NCBI GenBank assembly: GCA_016179925.1
Contig: JACPCG010000097.1
Span: 1-53,886 of the forward strand
DNA length: 53,886 nt
Reading direction: 5' to 3'
Source: Candidatus Rokuibacteriota bacterium
GTDB taxonomy: Bacteria > Methylomirabilota > Methylomirabilia > Rokubacteriales > CSP1-6
Shown here: one piece after another, positions 15,304-22,978 of the stretch
Layout: every line of letters begins with the position of its first letter
Position numbering within the stretch: the stretch's first letter is position 1
Made by a program: the position numbers and the translations under genes
The notes under the pieces: model-generated
What the model was told of the DNA's origin: nothing
Databases searched by the model: none
Seen by the model: the letters and a program-made list of their open reading frames with translations, nothing else

Positions 15304-16382
15304 CTCCGATTCCCCTGTCCCGTCCCCCGATCGACGACGAGCTCAAGCAGGCCGTGCTGGCCGCGATCGACTCGCGCCGGTACGTCCTCGGCCCCCAGTG
15401 CCGCGCGCTCGAGACCGAGCTGGCGAAATACACGGACGCCAAGCACGCCGTCCTGACGAGCTCCGCGACCGCCGCGCTCTGGATGACCGTCCGCGCCCTC
15501 GGCGTCGGGCCGGGCGACGAGGTCCTCGTGCCCTCGCACACGGCGTTTCCGACGGTGGAGGCCGTCTGCGTCGCCGGGGCGACGCCCGTGTTCGTCGACG
15601 TGGACGACTGGTACACGATCGATCCGAAGGACGCCGTGGCGAAGGTGACGCCGAAGACGGTCGGCATCGTGCCCGTGCACCTCTACGGGCAGCCCGTCGA
15701 TCTCCCCGCGGTCCAGGACCTCGCCGCGCGCTTCGGCCTCTGGCTGCTCGAGGACTGCGCCCAGGCGCAGGGCGCCGCGTGGGACGGCCGGAAGGTTGGC
15801 GCCTTCGGGCGCGCGGCCGTGTTCTCCTTCTACCCGTCGAAGAACCTCCCGGCGATGGGCGACGGGGGCTGCGTGGTCACGAGCGACAACGACGTCGCGG
15901 CGCGCTGCCGCCGGCTCCGCGACCACGGCCGGCTCAACAAGGACGTGCACGCCGAGGTCGGCTTCAACCTCCGCTTCAACGAGCTCCAGGCCGCGGCGCT
16001 GCGCGTCCTGCTGCCGCGACTGGACCGGATGAACGACCGGCGCCGCGCGCTCGCGGCCCGCTACGCGGCCGGGCTGGCCGGCCTCCCGCTCGCGTTGCCC
16101 GCCGAGCGCGAGCACGCGCGCCACGTCTACCACCTCTACGTCGTGGCGACGCCACGGCGGAAGGCGCTCGCCGAATTCCTGAAATCGCGCGGGATCCAGA
16201 CCGGCATCCACTACCCCGTGCCGGCGCACCGCCAGCCGGCGGTGGCGCGGCTCGCTGCACCCGCGCTGCCGCGGACGGAGCGGCTGGTCGAGGAGATCCT
16301 GTCGCTGCCGATCTCGGCGAGCCACACCGAGGCCGAGATCGACATCGTCGTCACGGCCGTGCGGGACTTCTTCGGAAGTTGA
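15300..16382 (+). CDS. DegT/DnrJ/EryC1/StrS aminotransferase
   Basis: A 360-residue PLP-dependent aminotransferase of the sugar-aminating family. The Schiff-base lysine is in FSFYPSKNLPAMGDGG near residue 180; VLTSSATAALWMTVRALGVGPGDEV, the cofactor-stacking block LLEDCAQAQG near 152 and FNLRFNELQAAALRVLL are also present. These enzymes transfer an amino group to a keto-sugar nucleotide, typically for O-antigen, LPS or antibiotic sugars. It overlaps the preceding and following genes (GTGA, TGATG). With the glycosyltransferase and MsbA-like exporter it forms a cell-surface glycoconjugate unit. Confidence 0.9.
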   Translation: MTPIPLSRPPIDDELKQAVLAAIDSRRYVLGPQCRALETELAKYTDAKHAVLTSSATAALWMTVRALGVGPGDEVLVPSHTAFPTVEAVCVAGATPVFVDVDDWYTIDPKDAVAKVTPKTVGIVPVHLYGQPVDLPAVQDLAARFGLWLLEDCAQAQGAAWDGRKVGAFGRAAVFSFYPSKNLPAMGDGGCVVTSDNDVAARCRRLRDHGRLNKDVHAEVGFNLRFNELQAAALRVLLPRLDRMNDRRRALAARYAAGLAGLPLALPAEREHARHVYHLYVVATPRRKALAEFLKSRGIQTGIHYPVPAHRQPAVARLAAPALPRTERLVEEILSLPISASHTEAEIDIVVTAVRDFFGS

Positions 16383-17494
16383 TGGGAGCGCCCCTCCGCA
16401 TCCTCCAGGTCTATCCGAAGGACGACTACTTCACCGGCGCCGCGATCCAGCTGTGCGAGCTCGCGACGGGGCTGAAGGGCCGCGGCCACGAGGTCGTCGT
16501 CGCGACCCGCCCGAGTGAGACCTGGGCCGCGAGGATGCGCGAGGCGAGGATCCCCCACTATGCGCTGCCGATGAAGTCGGAAGTCGATCTCGCGTCGGTC
16601 AGGCGCCTCGTGCGGATCCTCAAGCGGCACCGGATCCAGGTGGTCCACGCCCAGAAGGGCAAGGCGCGCACGCTCGCGATGATCGCCGGGCTGGTCACGC
16701 GGATTCCCGTTCTCGTCCTCAACCGCGGCGTGAGCTTCCCGCTCGACCGGTTCAACCGCCTCGGCCACACCACGCGTCGCGTGACGGCGATCGTGGCCGT
16801 CTGCGAGTCGATCAAGCGCGGTCTCGTCGCCCAGGGGGTGCCGGCGGAGAAGATCCACGTCATCTACTCCGGGACCGACACCGACCGCTTCAACCCGCAG
16901 GCGGACGGCAGCGGGATCCGCCGGGAGCTCGGCCTCTCGCCCGATCACTTCCTCTTCACCCAGATCGGCGTGAGGAGCTGGCGGGGGAACGACGACACGA
17001 TCGACGCCTTGGCGCTCGTCGCGGCGCGGGCGCCGCAGGCGCGGCTGCTCATCGTCGGCGCGCGCGGCCCGCGGATCCTCTACGACCGGGCCCGGGCGCG
17101 CGGGATCGCGGACCGCGTCCACGTCCTCGGCTACCGGGAGGACATCCCGGAGATCCTCGCGGGCAGCGACTGCTGCGTGGACGCCTCGTACGCGGGGCTC
17201 GGCATCACGGGCATGCTCCGCGAGGCGCTCGCCGTCGAGACCGCGGTGGTCGCGAGCGACCTCGCGGGCAACCCGGAGCTGGTGATCGACGGCGAGACGG
17301 GCCTGCTCTTCCCGCCCCGTGACGTCCCGGCGCTCGCGCGCGCGATGCTCCGGATGGCGGACGAGGGCGCGTTCAGGGACGCGACGGCGCGCGCGGGGCG
17401 GAAGCTCGTGGAGGCGAGGTTCTCGACGCGCGCCAAGCTCGACGCGATCGAGGCCCTCTACCGGCGCCTGCTCGGCGCGGGGGGGTCCGCGTGA
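16382..17494 (+). CDS. Glycosyltransferase, GT4-like (GT-B fold)
   Basis: A 370-residue group 1 glycosyltransferase. The N-terminal Rossmann half begins LRILQVYPKDDYFTGAAIQLCELATGLKGRGHEV; the C-terminal nucleotide-sugar half has LLIVGARGP, VHVLGYREDIPEILAGSD and the EAL-containing GITGMLREALAVETAVVASDLAGNPELV near residues 277-304. It transfers a sugar from a nucleotide donor, probably on the cytoplasmic membrane during LPS or polysaccharide assembly. Its ATG overlaps the aminotransferase stop and its stop overlaps the exporter GTG, so translation is likely coupled through the operon. Confidence 0.9.
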   Translation: MGAPLRILQVYPKDDYFTGAAIQLCELATGLKGRGHEVVVATRPSETWAARMREARIPHYALPMKSEVDLASVRRLVRILKRHRIQVVHAQKGKARTLAMIAGLVTRIPVLVLNRGVSFPLDRFNRLGHTTRRVTAIVAVCESIKRGLVAQGVPAEKIHVIYSGTDTDRFNPQADGSGIRRELGLSPDHFLFTQIGVRSWRGNDDTIDALALVAARAPQARLLIVGARGPRILYDRARARGIADRVHVLGYREDIPEILAGSDCCVDASYAGLGITGMLREALAVETAVVASDLAGNPELVIDGETGLLFPPRDVPALARAMLRMADEGAFRDATARAGRKLVEARFSTRAKLDAIEALYRRLLGAGGSA

Positions 17495-19236
17495 TCCGCG
17501 CGCTCCCGCTCTACCGGCGCCTCCTCCCCTACCTGCGCCCGCACGTGCCCGTGCTCGTGCTCGGGGCGCTCCTCGCGCTCGTCGTCTCGGCGATGGAAGG
17601 CCTCACGGCGTGGCTCGTCAAGCCGGTGATGGACGACATCTTCATCCGGCGCGACCTGTTCATGCTCAAGGTGATCCCGCTCCTCCTGCTGGTGGCCTAC
17701 GTGGTCAAGGGCGCCGCGCGCTACGGCCAGTCCTACCTCATGGCCGCGGTCGGCGAGCGCGTGATCGCGGCGCTGCGGCGCACGCTCTACGTCCACCTCC
17801 AGCAGATGCCGCTCTCGTTCTTCACCGGACGCCATTCGGCCGACCTCATGTCCCGCGTGGTCACCGACGTGAACCGCCTGGCCCGTCTGTCGTCGACCGT
17901 CCTGGTGATGGCGATCCGCCAGATAGCGATGATCGTCGCGCTCGTCGCCGTGATGTTCGCGCGCGAGTGGCGCCTGGCGCTGATCGCGCTCGTCGTGTTC
18001 CCGCTGGTCGGCGTCGCGGTCCGGGCGATCGGCCGGCGGCTGTACAAGATCAACAAACGGGCGCAGCAGAAGATCGCGGAGCTGAACGTGCTCCTCCACG
18101 AGGCCTTCTCGGGCACGAAGATCGTCAAGGCGTTCGGCCGCGAGCCGCACGAGGTCGAGCGCTTCGACCGGGTCAACCGGCGGCTGCTCGCGCTCTCGCT
18201 CAAGGACCACCGCACCGACCAGCTCACCGAGCCGCTCATGGAGGTGCTCGCGGCGCTCGGCATCATGGGCGCGCTCTGGTACGGCGGCCACCGGGTCATC
18301 GCCGGCGCGATGACGCCGGGCGACTTCTTCTCGTTCATCGCGGCGGTCGCGCTGCTCTACGGCCCGGTCCGGCAGCTCTCACGGATCGCCAACACCGTCC
18401 AGCAGTCCACCTCGTCGGTCGAGCGCGTCTTCGAGATCGTCGACACGCCACCCGAGATCACCGACCGGCCCGGCGCCGTCGTGCTCGACGGCTTCCGCGA
18501 CGCGCTGGTCTTCGAGCACGTGAGCTTCCGCTACCCCGGGTCGGACGAGCCCACGCTCCGCGACATCTCGCTGACGGTCCCCAAGGGCGAGGTCGTGGCC
18601 TTCGTGGGGCTCTCCGGCGCGGGCAAGTCCACGCTGATGGACCTGGTGCCGCGCTTCCACGACGTGACCGCCGGACGCATCACGATCGACGGCCGCGACC
18701 TCCGCGACGTCACGCAGGCCTCGCTCCGCGCGCAGATCGGCGTCGTCACGCAGGGCACGTTCCTGTTCAGCGACACGGTCCGCTGCAACATCGCCTACGG
18801 CCGGCCCGACGCCTCGTTCGACGACGTCGTGCGCGCGGCCCGCCACGCCCACGCCCACGACTTCGTCATGGCGGGCCCCGACGGCTACGAGACGCTCGTG
18901 GGCGAGCGTGGCGTGCGGCTCTCGGGCGGCCAGCGGCAGCGCATCGCGATCGCCCGCGCCTTCCTCAAGGACCCGCCGATCCTCATCCTCGACGAGGCGA
19001 CCTCGGACCTCGACGCCGAGAGCGAGTTCATGGTCCACCAGGCGCTGGCGGATCTGATGCGGGGCCGGACGGTGCTCGTGATCGCCCACCGCCTGGCGAC
19101 CGTGAGGAGCGCCGAGCGCATCGTCGTCGTCCACGATGGGCGCATCGCGGAGGTCGGCCGTCACGACGAGCTGCTCGCGCGCGACGGCATCTACCGGCGC
19201 CTCTACGCGCTCCAGATGGAAGGCGTCGCGGGGTAG
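17491..19236 (+). CDS. msbA: MsbA-like ABC exporter (fused permease and ATPase)
   Basis: A 581-residue half-transporter. Six membrane helices occupy residues 20-300 (for example VPVLVLGALLALVVSAMEGLTAWLV), then the ATPase: Walker A GLSGAGKST near 374, signature LSGGQRQRIAIARA near 475, Walker B ILILDEATSDLD near 497 and H-loop IAHRLAT near 531. It resembles lipid A and glycolipid flippases, which work as homodimers in the inner membrane. It is the last gene of the glycoconjugate operon; a repeat of family 2 begins 1-2 nt after its TAG. The symbol is by similarity; the cargo could be another lipid-linked sugar. Confidence 0.88.
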   Translation: MIRALPLYRRLLPYLRPHVPVLVLGALLALVVSAMEGLTAWLVKPVMDDIFIRRDLFMLKVIPLLLLVAYVVKGAARYGQSYLMAAVGERVIAALRRTLYVHLQQMPLSFFTGRHSADLMSRVVTDVNRLARLSSTVLVMAIRQIAMIVALVAVMFAREWRLALIALVVFPLVGVAVRAIGRRLYKINKRAQQKIAELNVLLHEAFSGTKIVKAFGREPHEVERFDRVNRRLLALSLKDHRTDQLTEPLMEVLAALGIMGALWYGGHRVIAGAMTPGDFFSFIAAVALLYGPVRQLSRIANTVQQSTSSVERVFEIVDTPPEITDRPGAVVLDGFRDALVFEHVSFRYPGSDEPTLRDISLTVPKGEVVAFVGLSGAGKSTLMDLVPRFHDVTAGRITIDGRDLRDVTQASLRAQIGVVTQGTFLFSDTVRCNIAYGRPDASFDDVVRAARHAHAHDFVMAGPDGYETLVGERGVRLSGGQRQRIAIARAFLKDPPILILDEATSDLDAESEFMVHQALADLMRGRTVLVIAHRLATVRSAERIVVVHDGRIAEVGRHDELLARDGIYRRLYALQMEGVAG

Positions 19237-19237
19237 C

Positions 19238-19394
19238 CGGGGCCGACGGACAGGGGCGGCAGGGGTCGCGGGACCACGCGGCACACGTCCGCTACCCCGT
19301 TGCGGCTGGGCTCCAGCCGGGCACGCTCCGTCCGCTTTCCCGTGGGAGGGAACGGGCTCCCGCGACCCCTGCCACCCCTGTCCGTCGGCCCCGC
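19238..19394. repeat. Palindromic element, family 2, copy B
   Basis: A palindrome of about 157 bp starting directly after the exporter stop codon. Its arms begin GGGGCCGACGGACAGGGG and pair with the right end at about 19358-19394. The central hairpin CGGCTGG-GCT-CCAGCCG lies at 19303-19319 on the plus strand. The arm bases differ from copy A, yet they remain complementary to each other. Confidence 0.85.
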
Positions 19395-19599
19395 CCCGGA
19401 GTCGCCGCCGTTCGGGCGCCGGCTCCGCCGGCGCAATCATCCTGGGGGGAGGTTTCGGAGGGGGCAGGATTCCCCTTGTGCAGAATCCTGCCAAGGTCCG
19501 CAAGGCCCTCGAAGTGCCACCCGCCCGGGTCCGGCGTCACGACGACGCGGGCGAGGATCGCTCCCCCGGCCCGTCGTTCGAGCATCGGCAGCGATAGAG
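19395..19599. other. Non-coding stretch with two hairpins
   Basis: No gene is recognisable. Two hairpins stand out: GCGCCGG-CTCCG-CCGGCGC at about 19416-19434, and CAGGATTC at about 19474-19481 paired with GAATCCTG about ten bases later. The stretch connects the family 2 element to the lower-GC island. Confidence 0.4.
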
Positions 19600-19869
19600 C
19601 TACACCCCGTTACTTGGCCCAAATCGTGCCACCTTGGGCCCGACCCGGCGTGCCTCCTCCGCGTCGTGCCAGCCCATGACGACGAACGTGTCGATCCGTT
19701 CGACTTGAACGGAGGCGCCGGCGAATGAACGATGACATGATCCCTTCTGCGCCCCAGGCGCTCGCCGCAGCGCCTCGAACGTCTTGCCGAGCGGCGGTTC
19801 GCCGTACCACCCCTCCAGACAGGCGTCGAAGGCGTGTGGCTGATCTTGGTCGTCGTGAATGAGGCGCGA
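19600..19869 (-). pseudogene. Orphan coding-like remnant, unrecognised
   Basis: A minus-strand frame of 90 codons open from a stop at 19870-19872 to a TAG at 19600-19602. It has amino-acid usage that looks protein-like (for example HAFDACLEGWYGEPPLGKTF and DTFVVMGWHDAEEARRVG) but no plausible start near its N-terminus. It may be the C-terminal remnant of a gene whose 5' part was lost when the reverse transcriptase segment was acquired. I do not recognise a family; it could equally be chance. Confidence 0.25.
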
Positions 19870-19906
19870 CTAAGAAACGGAGCCCTGGTTTCCATCGGAA
19901 GGACTT

Positions 19907-19935
19907 TTGACAGCGCGGCCGTGGTGACCTAGCCT
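19907..19935 (+). promoter_or_regulatory. Sigma-70-type promoter of the reverse transcriptase gene
   Basis: TTGACA at 19907-19912, a 17-nt spacer and TAGCCT at 19930-19935. The start codon follows 27 nt after the -10 box, with GGAGG in the short leader. A consensus -35 suggests the gene is independently expressed. Confidence 0.55.
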
Positions 19936-19962
19936 CTTTAAGCTGGAGGCCCCAAGGCAACC

Positions 19963-21054
19963 GTGGACCTAGAGGCTCTACTCAGCCGAGGTTACTTTCC
20001 GAGGGAACTGCCGCCGACATTTACGACGGCGACCTTTAGCCGAGTCGTTGGTGGCGGATGGCCGATGCTGCCCCCCGCCTTCAAGGACCAGAGCACCAAG
20101 GCGCAACCTCTACGACACAGCCTGGCCCGCACGGGGTTCCTTCGACGCATTCTGACGCTGCCGAATCCTATCCTGTACGCCAATCTGTGCTCGGAGATTG
20201 TCGCGGGATGGGCCGACATTCAAGCAGTCATCGCGAAGGGCAGTCTTTCTCGAAGCAAGCCCCAGTTCAACCCAAAGGCGGGACGCTCCGTCCTTCCGCT
20301 CGTGCCCATTCAATCTGATTTAATGCCGATAAGGGCGGAGGTGCGCGCTGGCGCCCGGGCGCTTCTCCGAACCGACCTCAGCCGCTTCTACGGTTCGATC
20401 TATACCCACAGCATCCCCTGGGCTCTTCACACGAAGCCCGTCGCAAAGGCTCGTCGTCATGATGACTCGCTCCTCGGAAACAGACTCGATCTGTGGCTGC
20501 GGAACGCGCAGGATTCGCAGACTGTCGGGATCGCGATAGGCCCCGATGCGTCATTAGTGATCGCCGAGTCCTTACTCGCGGCGGTGGATGAGCGATTGCA
20601 GAAGGAAGCGAAAATACTGCGCGGACTGCGATACGTGGACGACTACGAGCTGGCGTTCGACTCTCGCTCAGCCGCGGAGGAAGCATTGTCTATGCTAGAA
20701 CAAATCCTCGGTGAGTTTGAGCTCGAACTGAATCCACGAAAGACGATGCTACAGGATCTGCCTTTGCCGCATGAACCCCAATGGGTGTCGACATTAAGAT
20801 CTATGCCGGTCCGTGACACACCAGCTGCCCAAGCCAATGATCTTGTGCACCTCTCGGATCGAGCCTTTGAGTTTGCCCGCGAAGATACTACCAGCCCCGT
20901 GCTCCGCTACGCCGTTGGTCGCCTCAAGAGCATCGACATCAAGCAAGAGAACCGAACGCTCCTCCAGCATTTGCTTCTCCAGTACGTCGTCGCGGCGCCG
21001 GGGACCCTGGCTACGACTCTCGGCGTGCTTATCAAAGGAATGCACGATGGCTAG
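19963..21054 (+). CDS. Reverse transcriptase (Abi/unknown-group type), ends at in-frame TAG
   Basis: 363 residues up to a TAG at 21052-21054. The polymerase domain is clear: motif A with catalytic Asp in LRTDLSRFYGSIYTHSIPWA (about 137-156), QTVGIAIGPDASLVIAESLL (about 186-206), the active-site YVDDYELAF (about 226-234) and LELNPRKTML (about 257-266). The SIYTHSIPWA block and YVDD with a long C-terminal helical part are typical of the Abi/unknown-group reverse transcriptases, several of which are antiphage (DRT) systems. No group II intron or retron genes are seen. GTG start; leader GGAGG; lower GC than neighbours. Beyond the TAG the same frame continues with family-like sequence. Confidence 0.85.
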   Translation: MDLEALLSRGYFPRELPPTFTTATFSRVVGGGWPMLPPAFKDQSTKAQPLRHSLARTGFLRRILTLPNPILYANLCSEIVAGWADIQAVIAKGSLSRSKPQFNPKAGRSVLPLVPIQSDLMPIRAEVRAGARALLRTDLSRFYGSIYTHSIPWALHTKPVAKARRHDDSLLGNRLDLWLRNAQDSQTVGIAIGPDASLVIAESLLAAVDERLQKEAKILRGLRYVDDYELAFDSRSAAEEALSMLEQILGEFELELNPRKTMLQDLPLPHEPQWVSTLRSMPVRDTPAAQANDLVHLSDRAFEFAREDTTSPVLRYAVGRLKSIDIKQENRTLLQHLLLQYVVAAPGTLATTLGVLIKGMHDG

Positions 21055-21525
21055 CAGCTGGAGGAGGACATCATTGCGGAGACGCTAAATCGCCTGATGA
21101 GGGAGCTGCTGGCGATGGGGCACGGCAATGAGGCCTGTTGGTGTCTGTGGGGGATATTCGCACTGGAGCTTTTAGTAGAAGCCTCGTCCGCGGCCGCGAT
21201 CAGTGTCTCCGAAGATCCCCTCGTGGCCCTGCTTGCCCTCCACGGTCGAGCCCACGGTCTCTTGCCGGATTCGCTGGATACCACAAACTGGGAGAGCGCC
21301 ATGACGGGCGAGGACTTATATGGTGATCGCTGGTTGCTCGCTTACGAGGCGCTTGTCAAAGGCTGGCTCCCATCGCTGAATGGAGTCGACTACGTCGGAG
21401 TCGATCCTAGGTTCTCAATTCTCCAGAACGCTAAGGTCGAGTTCTTCGATGGCAACATGATCGCGGGCGTTGTACCGACGGGTGTTGCTCCCAGTGTTGG
21501 AGTGGCACCCATTTTCAGCTTGTAG
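21055..21525 (+). pseudogene. Reverse transcriptase C-terminal helical region, after the in-frame TAG
   Basis: Same reading frame as the gene upstream, with no shift: 156 residues from QLEEDIIAETLNRLMRELL to the TAA-type end at FSL (TAG). The blocks GHGNEACWCLWGIF, DTTNWESAMTG and DRWLLAYEALVKGWLP resemble the C-terminal helical domain of full-length unknown-group reverse transcriptases of about 520 residues. So the intact gene was 19963-21525 and one codon became TAG. An ATG at 21097 might be used for a separate product, but that is not the family architecture. Readthrough, suppression, mutation or base error are the alternatives. Confidence 0.7.
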
Positions 21526-21883
21526 AGCCGCGCGGAATGCTCCCTAGCTGCCCGGTCCCCCGCCGCCCCCAGATTCCGCGTGTGCGCGCCCACGGGGCGA
21601 CCTGGGGGGCGCAGGCGCGCGACCCCCCCCATGACCCCGGCCCCTGACGGCCGCCAGTCTGGGCCTCTTCTCCCCTGTGGAGCCCTTGCAGGTACTCGGG
21701 GGCAGGGGCGGCAGGGTCCGCCCCGTTCGGGCGCCGGGGATCAGCCGGTGCCTAGCCCGTCAAAGGGATATTACCTGCCCGGTACGCCGATCTCGCATGT
21801 GCTCGCGCGTCGGTCGAAGCAGAGCCGCCACAATTCTGGTAGGCAACAATAAATGGCCGGAACCCTGTAGACTTGCGCCAGTC
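21526..21883 (+). other. Gap between reverse transcriptase and DUF3800-like gene
   Basis: No gene is convincing. The first part is GC-rich with homopolymer runs (a C7 run near 21624). Towards the right the composition drops. TAGACT near 21868-21873 lies 10 nt upstream of the DUF3800-like ATG and is a likely -10 box with a very short leader. Confidence 0.45.
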
Positions 21884-22441
21884 ATGGCGCGACGCCCTAG
21901 ACGACTACACGTCTGTTCCGACGAAACAGGTCAGGACACTAAGGGGGAATTCTTTTTAGTCGCTACAATCATCTTTCAGGGAGACCGAGATCAGTTCGCT
22001 GCGTGGCTCGAAGAAGGGGAGAGGTCGAATGTCCGAGGTTCGGTTGAAGAGCGACGCCTTCATTTTGTAGACGTTGTGATTTCAAGTCCCCGACTCGCTG
22101 GCTCGATCTTCTTCTCTGAGTACACCAAAACAACCGCCTACCGAGATCATACGATTGCCTCGATACGCCGAGCGCTGGATATGGCCGCCCCCGATAGAGA
22201 TTACGAGGCCGACATTGTTGTCGATGGATTGCCCCGCTCGGAAGTTCGCCTCTTCGGTAAGGAGCTACGCGCTGTCGGCATTCCGGTACACCGGGTGCGT
22301 GGGGCCCGGGACGAATCGGATGCTCTTACACGGCTTGCCCACCGGGTCGCGACGTTCATCAGACACGCCCGCCAGGGCCGCCGGGGGCGGGGCGAGCGGC
22401 TTCAAAAGCTGCTCCGCATCGGTGCGATCCGTGAAGCGTAG
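21884..22441 (+). CDS. DUF3800-like protein of unknown function
   Basis: A 185-residue protein beginning RRLHVCSDETGQDTKGEFFLVATIIF. The acidic DE(T/S)G strand at the N-terminus, a mid-protein DGLPRSEVRLFGKELRAVGI and a C-terminal RDESDALTRLAHRVATFI helix follow the layout of DUF3800, a family with a predicted RNase H-like fold often found next to mobile or defence genes. The nuclease role is only predicted. I start at the ATG at 21884; upstream in-frame residues are low-complexity and lie beyond a TAGACT -10 box. A hairpin with a T-rich tail follows, and a candidate small RNA is encoded convergently. Confidence 0.6.
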   Translation: MARRPRRLHVCSDETGQDTKGEFFLVATIIFQGDRDQFAAWLEEGERSNVRGSVEERRLHFVDVVISSPRLAGSIFFSEYTKTTAYRDHTIASIRRALDMAAPDRDYEADIVVDGLPRSEVRLFGKELRAVGIPVHRVRGARDESDALTRLAHRVATFIRHARQGRRGRGERLQKLLRIGAIREA

Positions 22442-22445
22442 AGAT

Positions 22446-22472
22446 AAAAAAACCCCGGCCGGAGCCGGGGTT
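22446..22472 (-). terminator. Intrinsic terminator of the candidate small RNA (minus strand)
   Basis: Stem AACCCCGGC/GCCGGGGTT (22451-22459 with 22464-22472) around a 4-nt loop, followed on the minus strand by seven T (22452-22446). On the plus strand the hairpin is followed by AAAATTT, which is weaker. It sits 4 nt after the DUF3800-like stop codon. Confidence 0.75.
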
Positions 22473-22516
22473 AAAATTTCGGCCTAGGTCCTCTCGGACC
22501 ACCCACCTGTTAGGGT

Positions 22517-22537
22517 GGCTTTCAGCCTTATTTTTTT
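22517..22537 (+). terminator. Plus-strand terminator-like hairpin with T run
   Basis: GGCT-TTC-AGCC (22517-22527) followed by TTATTTTTTT. The stem is only 4 bp, but the T-rich tail and the upstream CCACCC/GGGTGG pairing make it a plausible end for the DUF3800-like transcript. Confidence 0.5.
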
Positions 22538-22546
22538 CTAACCCGT

Positions 22547-22574
22547 AGTGTATACGCATGACCGGGTAAGTCAA
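22547..22574 (-). promoter_or_regulatory. Promoter of the candidate small RNA
   Basis: On the minus strand TTGACT (22574-22569), a 16-nt spacer and TACACT (22552-22547). The predicted start is near 22540. Confidence 0.5.
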
Positions 22575-22978
22575 GAGGTAAAGAATTCTTTAACTTCAGT
22601 ATTTTGGGCTACGGCTACAACTTGTTCCGTTGGGACCGTCCCTGCGACTCTTGAACTCCACCCGCGCATCGCCTGCTCCGCGGGCGTCCGTTTCAGCGCG
22701 TCCATTTCCTCGCTTCTCATCGGGGTGTTCGGTCACCCGCCGTCCATGAACCCGCGCCCCGCGCTCCTCAGTCTGCGGCGGCAAGTGCCTGAGAGCCGCG
22801 CTGCCGTCGGCGGGCGTTCGGCCCCCAGGCGCATCCTCAACCTGCCCGGTCTCGCCGTGCGTGTCGCGCCCGGGCCTGTTTCGTGGTACGGTCGGTTTCG
22901 ATCCGGCCGGAAAATTCACACGTAAAGACGGTGCAAAAGGGGTCTTCGGAGGGAGCCGCCGAGGCCCCTCCGACAACA
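22575..22978. other. Gap between island and nadE, no confident gene
   Basis: Open frames exist on both strands (for example a minus-strand frame ending VEFKSRRDGPNGTSC at 22596) but none shows a recognisable domain or a good start. GC rises from island-like to genome-like across this stretch, so the right edge of the island probably lies near 22620-22680. I see no matching direct repeat at the left side. Confidence 0.35.

Larger units (their letters stand above)
22446..22540 (-). ncRNA. Candidate structured small RNA convergent to the DUF3800-like gene
   Basis: About 95 nt bounded by a promoter (22547-22574) and an intrinsic terminator. On the minus strand it can form three consecutive hairpins before the terminator: GGCT-GAA-AGCC, CCACC...GGTGG with a loop containing CTAACAG, and GGTCC-GAGA-GGACC. 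No reading frame of useful length is present. It does not match an RNA family I recognise. On the plus strand the same structures could instead form a composite terminator for the DUF3800-like gene. Confidence 0.5.

Noticed and set aside
21045-21062. CTAGCAGCTG at the RT amber codon as a degenerate end of the family 1 repeat
   Set aside because: Only about ten bases resemble CTAGCAGGCTGCTGA, no palindrome follows and the coding sequence continues uninterrupted, so chance is likelier.
21640-21745. Possible fourth copy of the family 2 palindrome
   Set aside because: It shares only short GC-rich words (GGGGCGGCAGGG) with copy B and lacks paired arms and the CGGCTGGGCTCC core.
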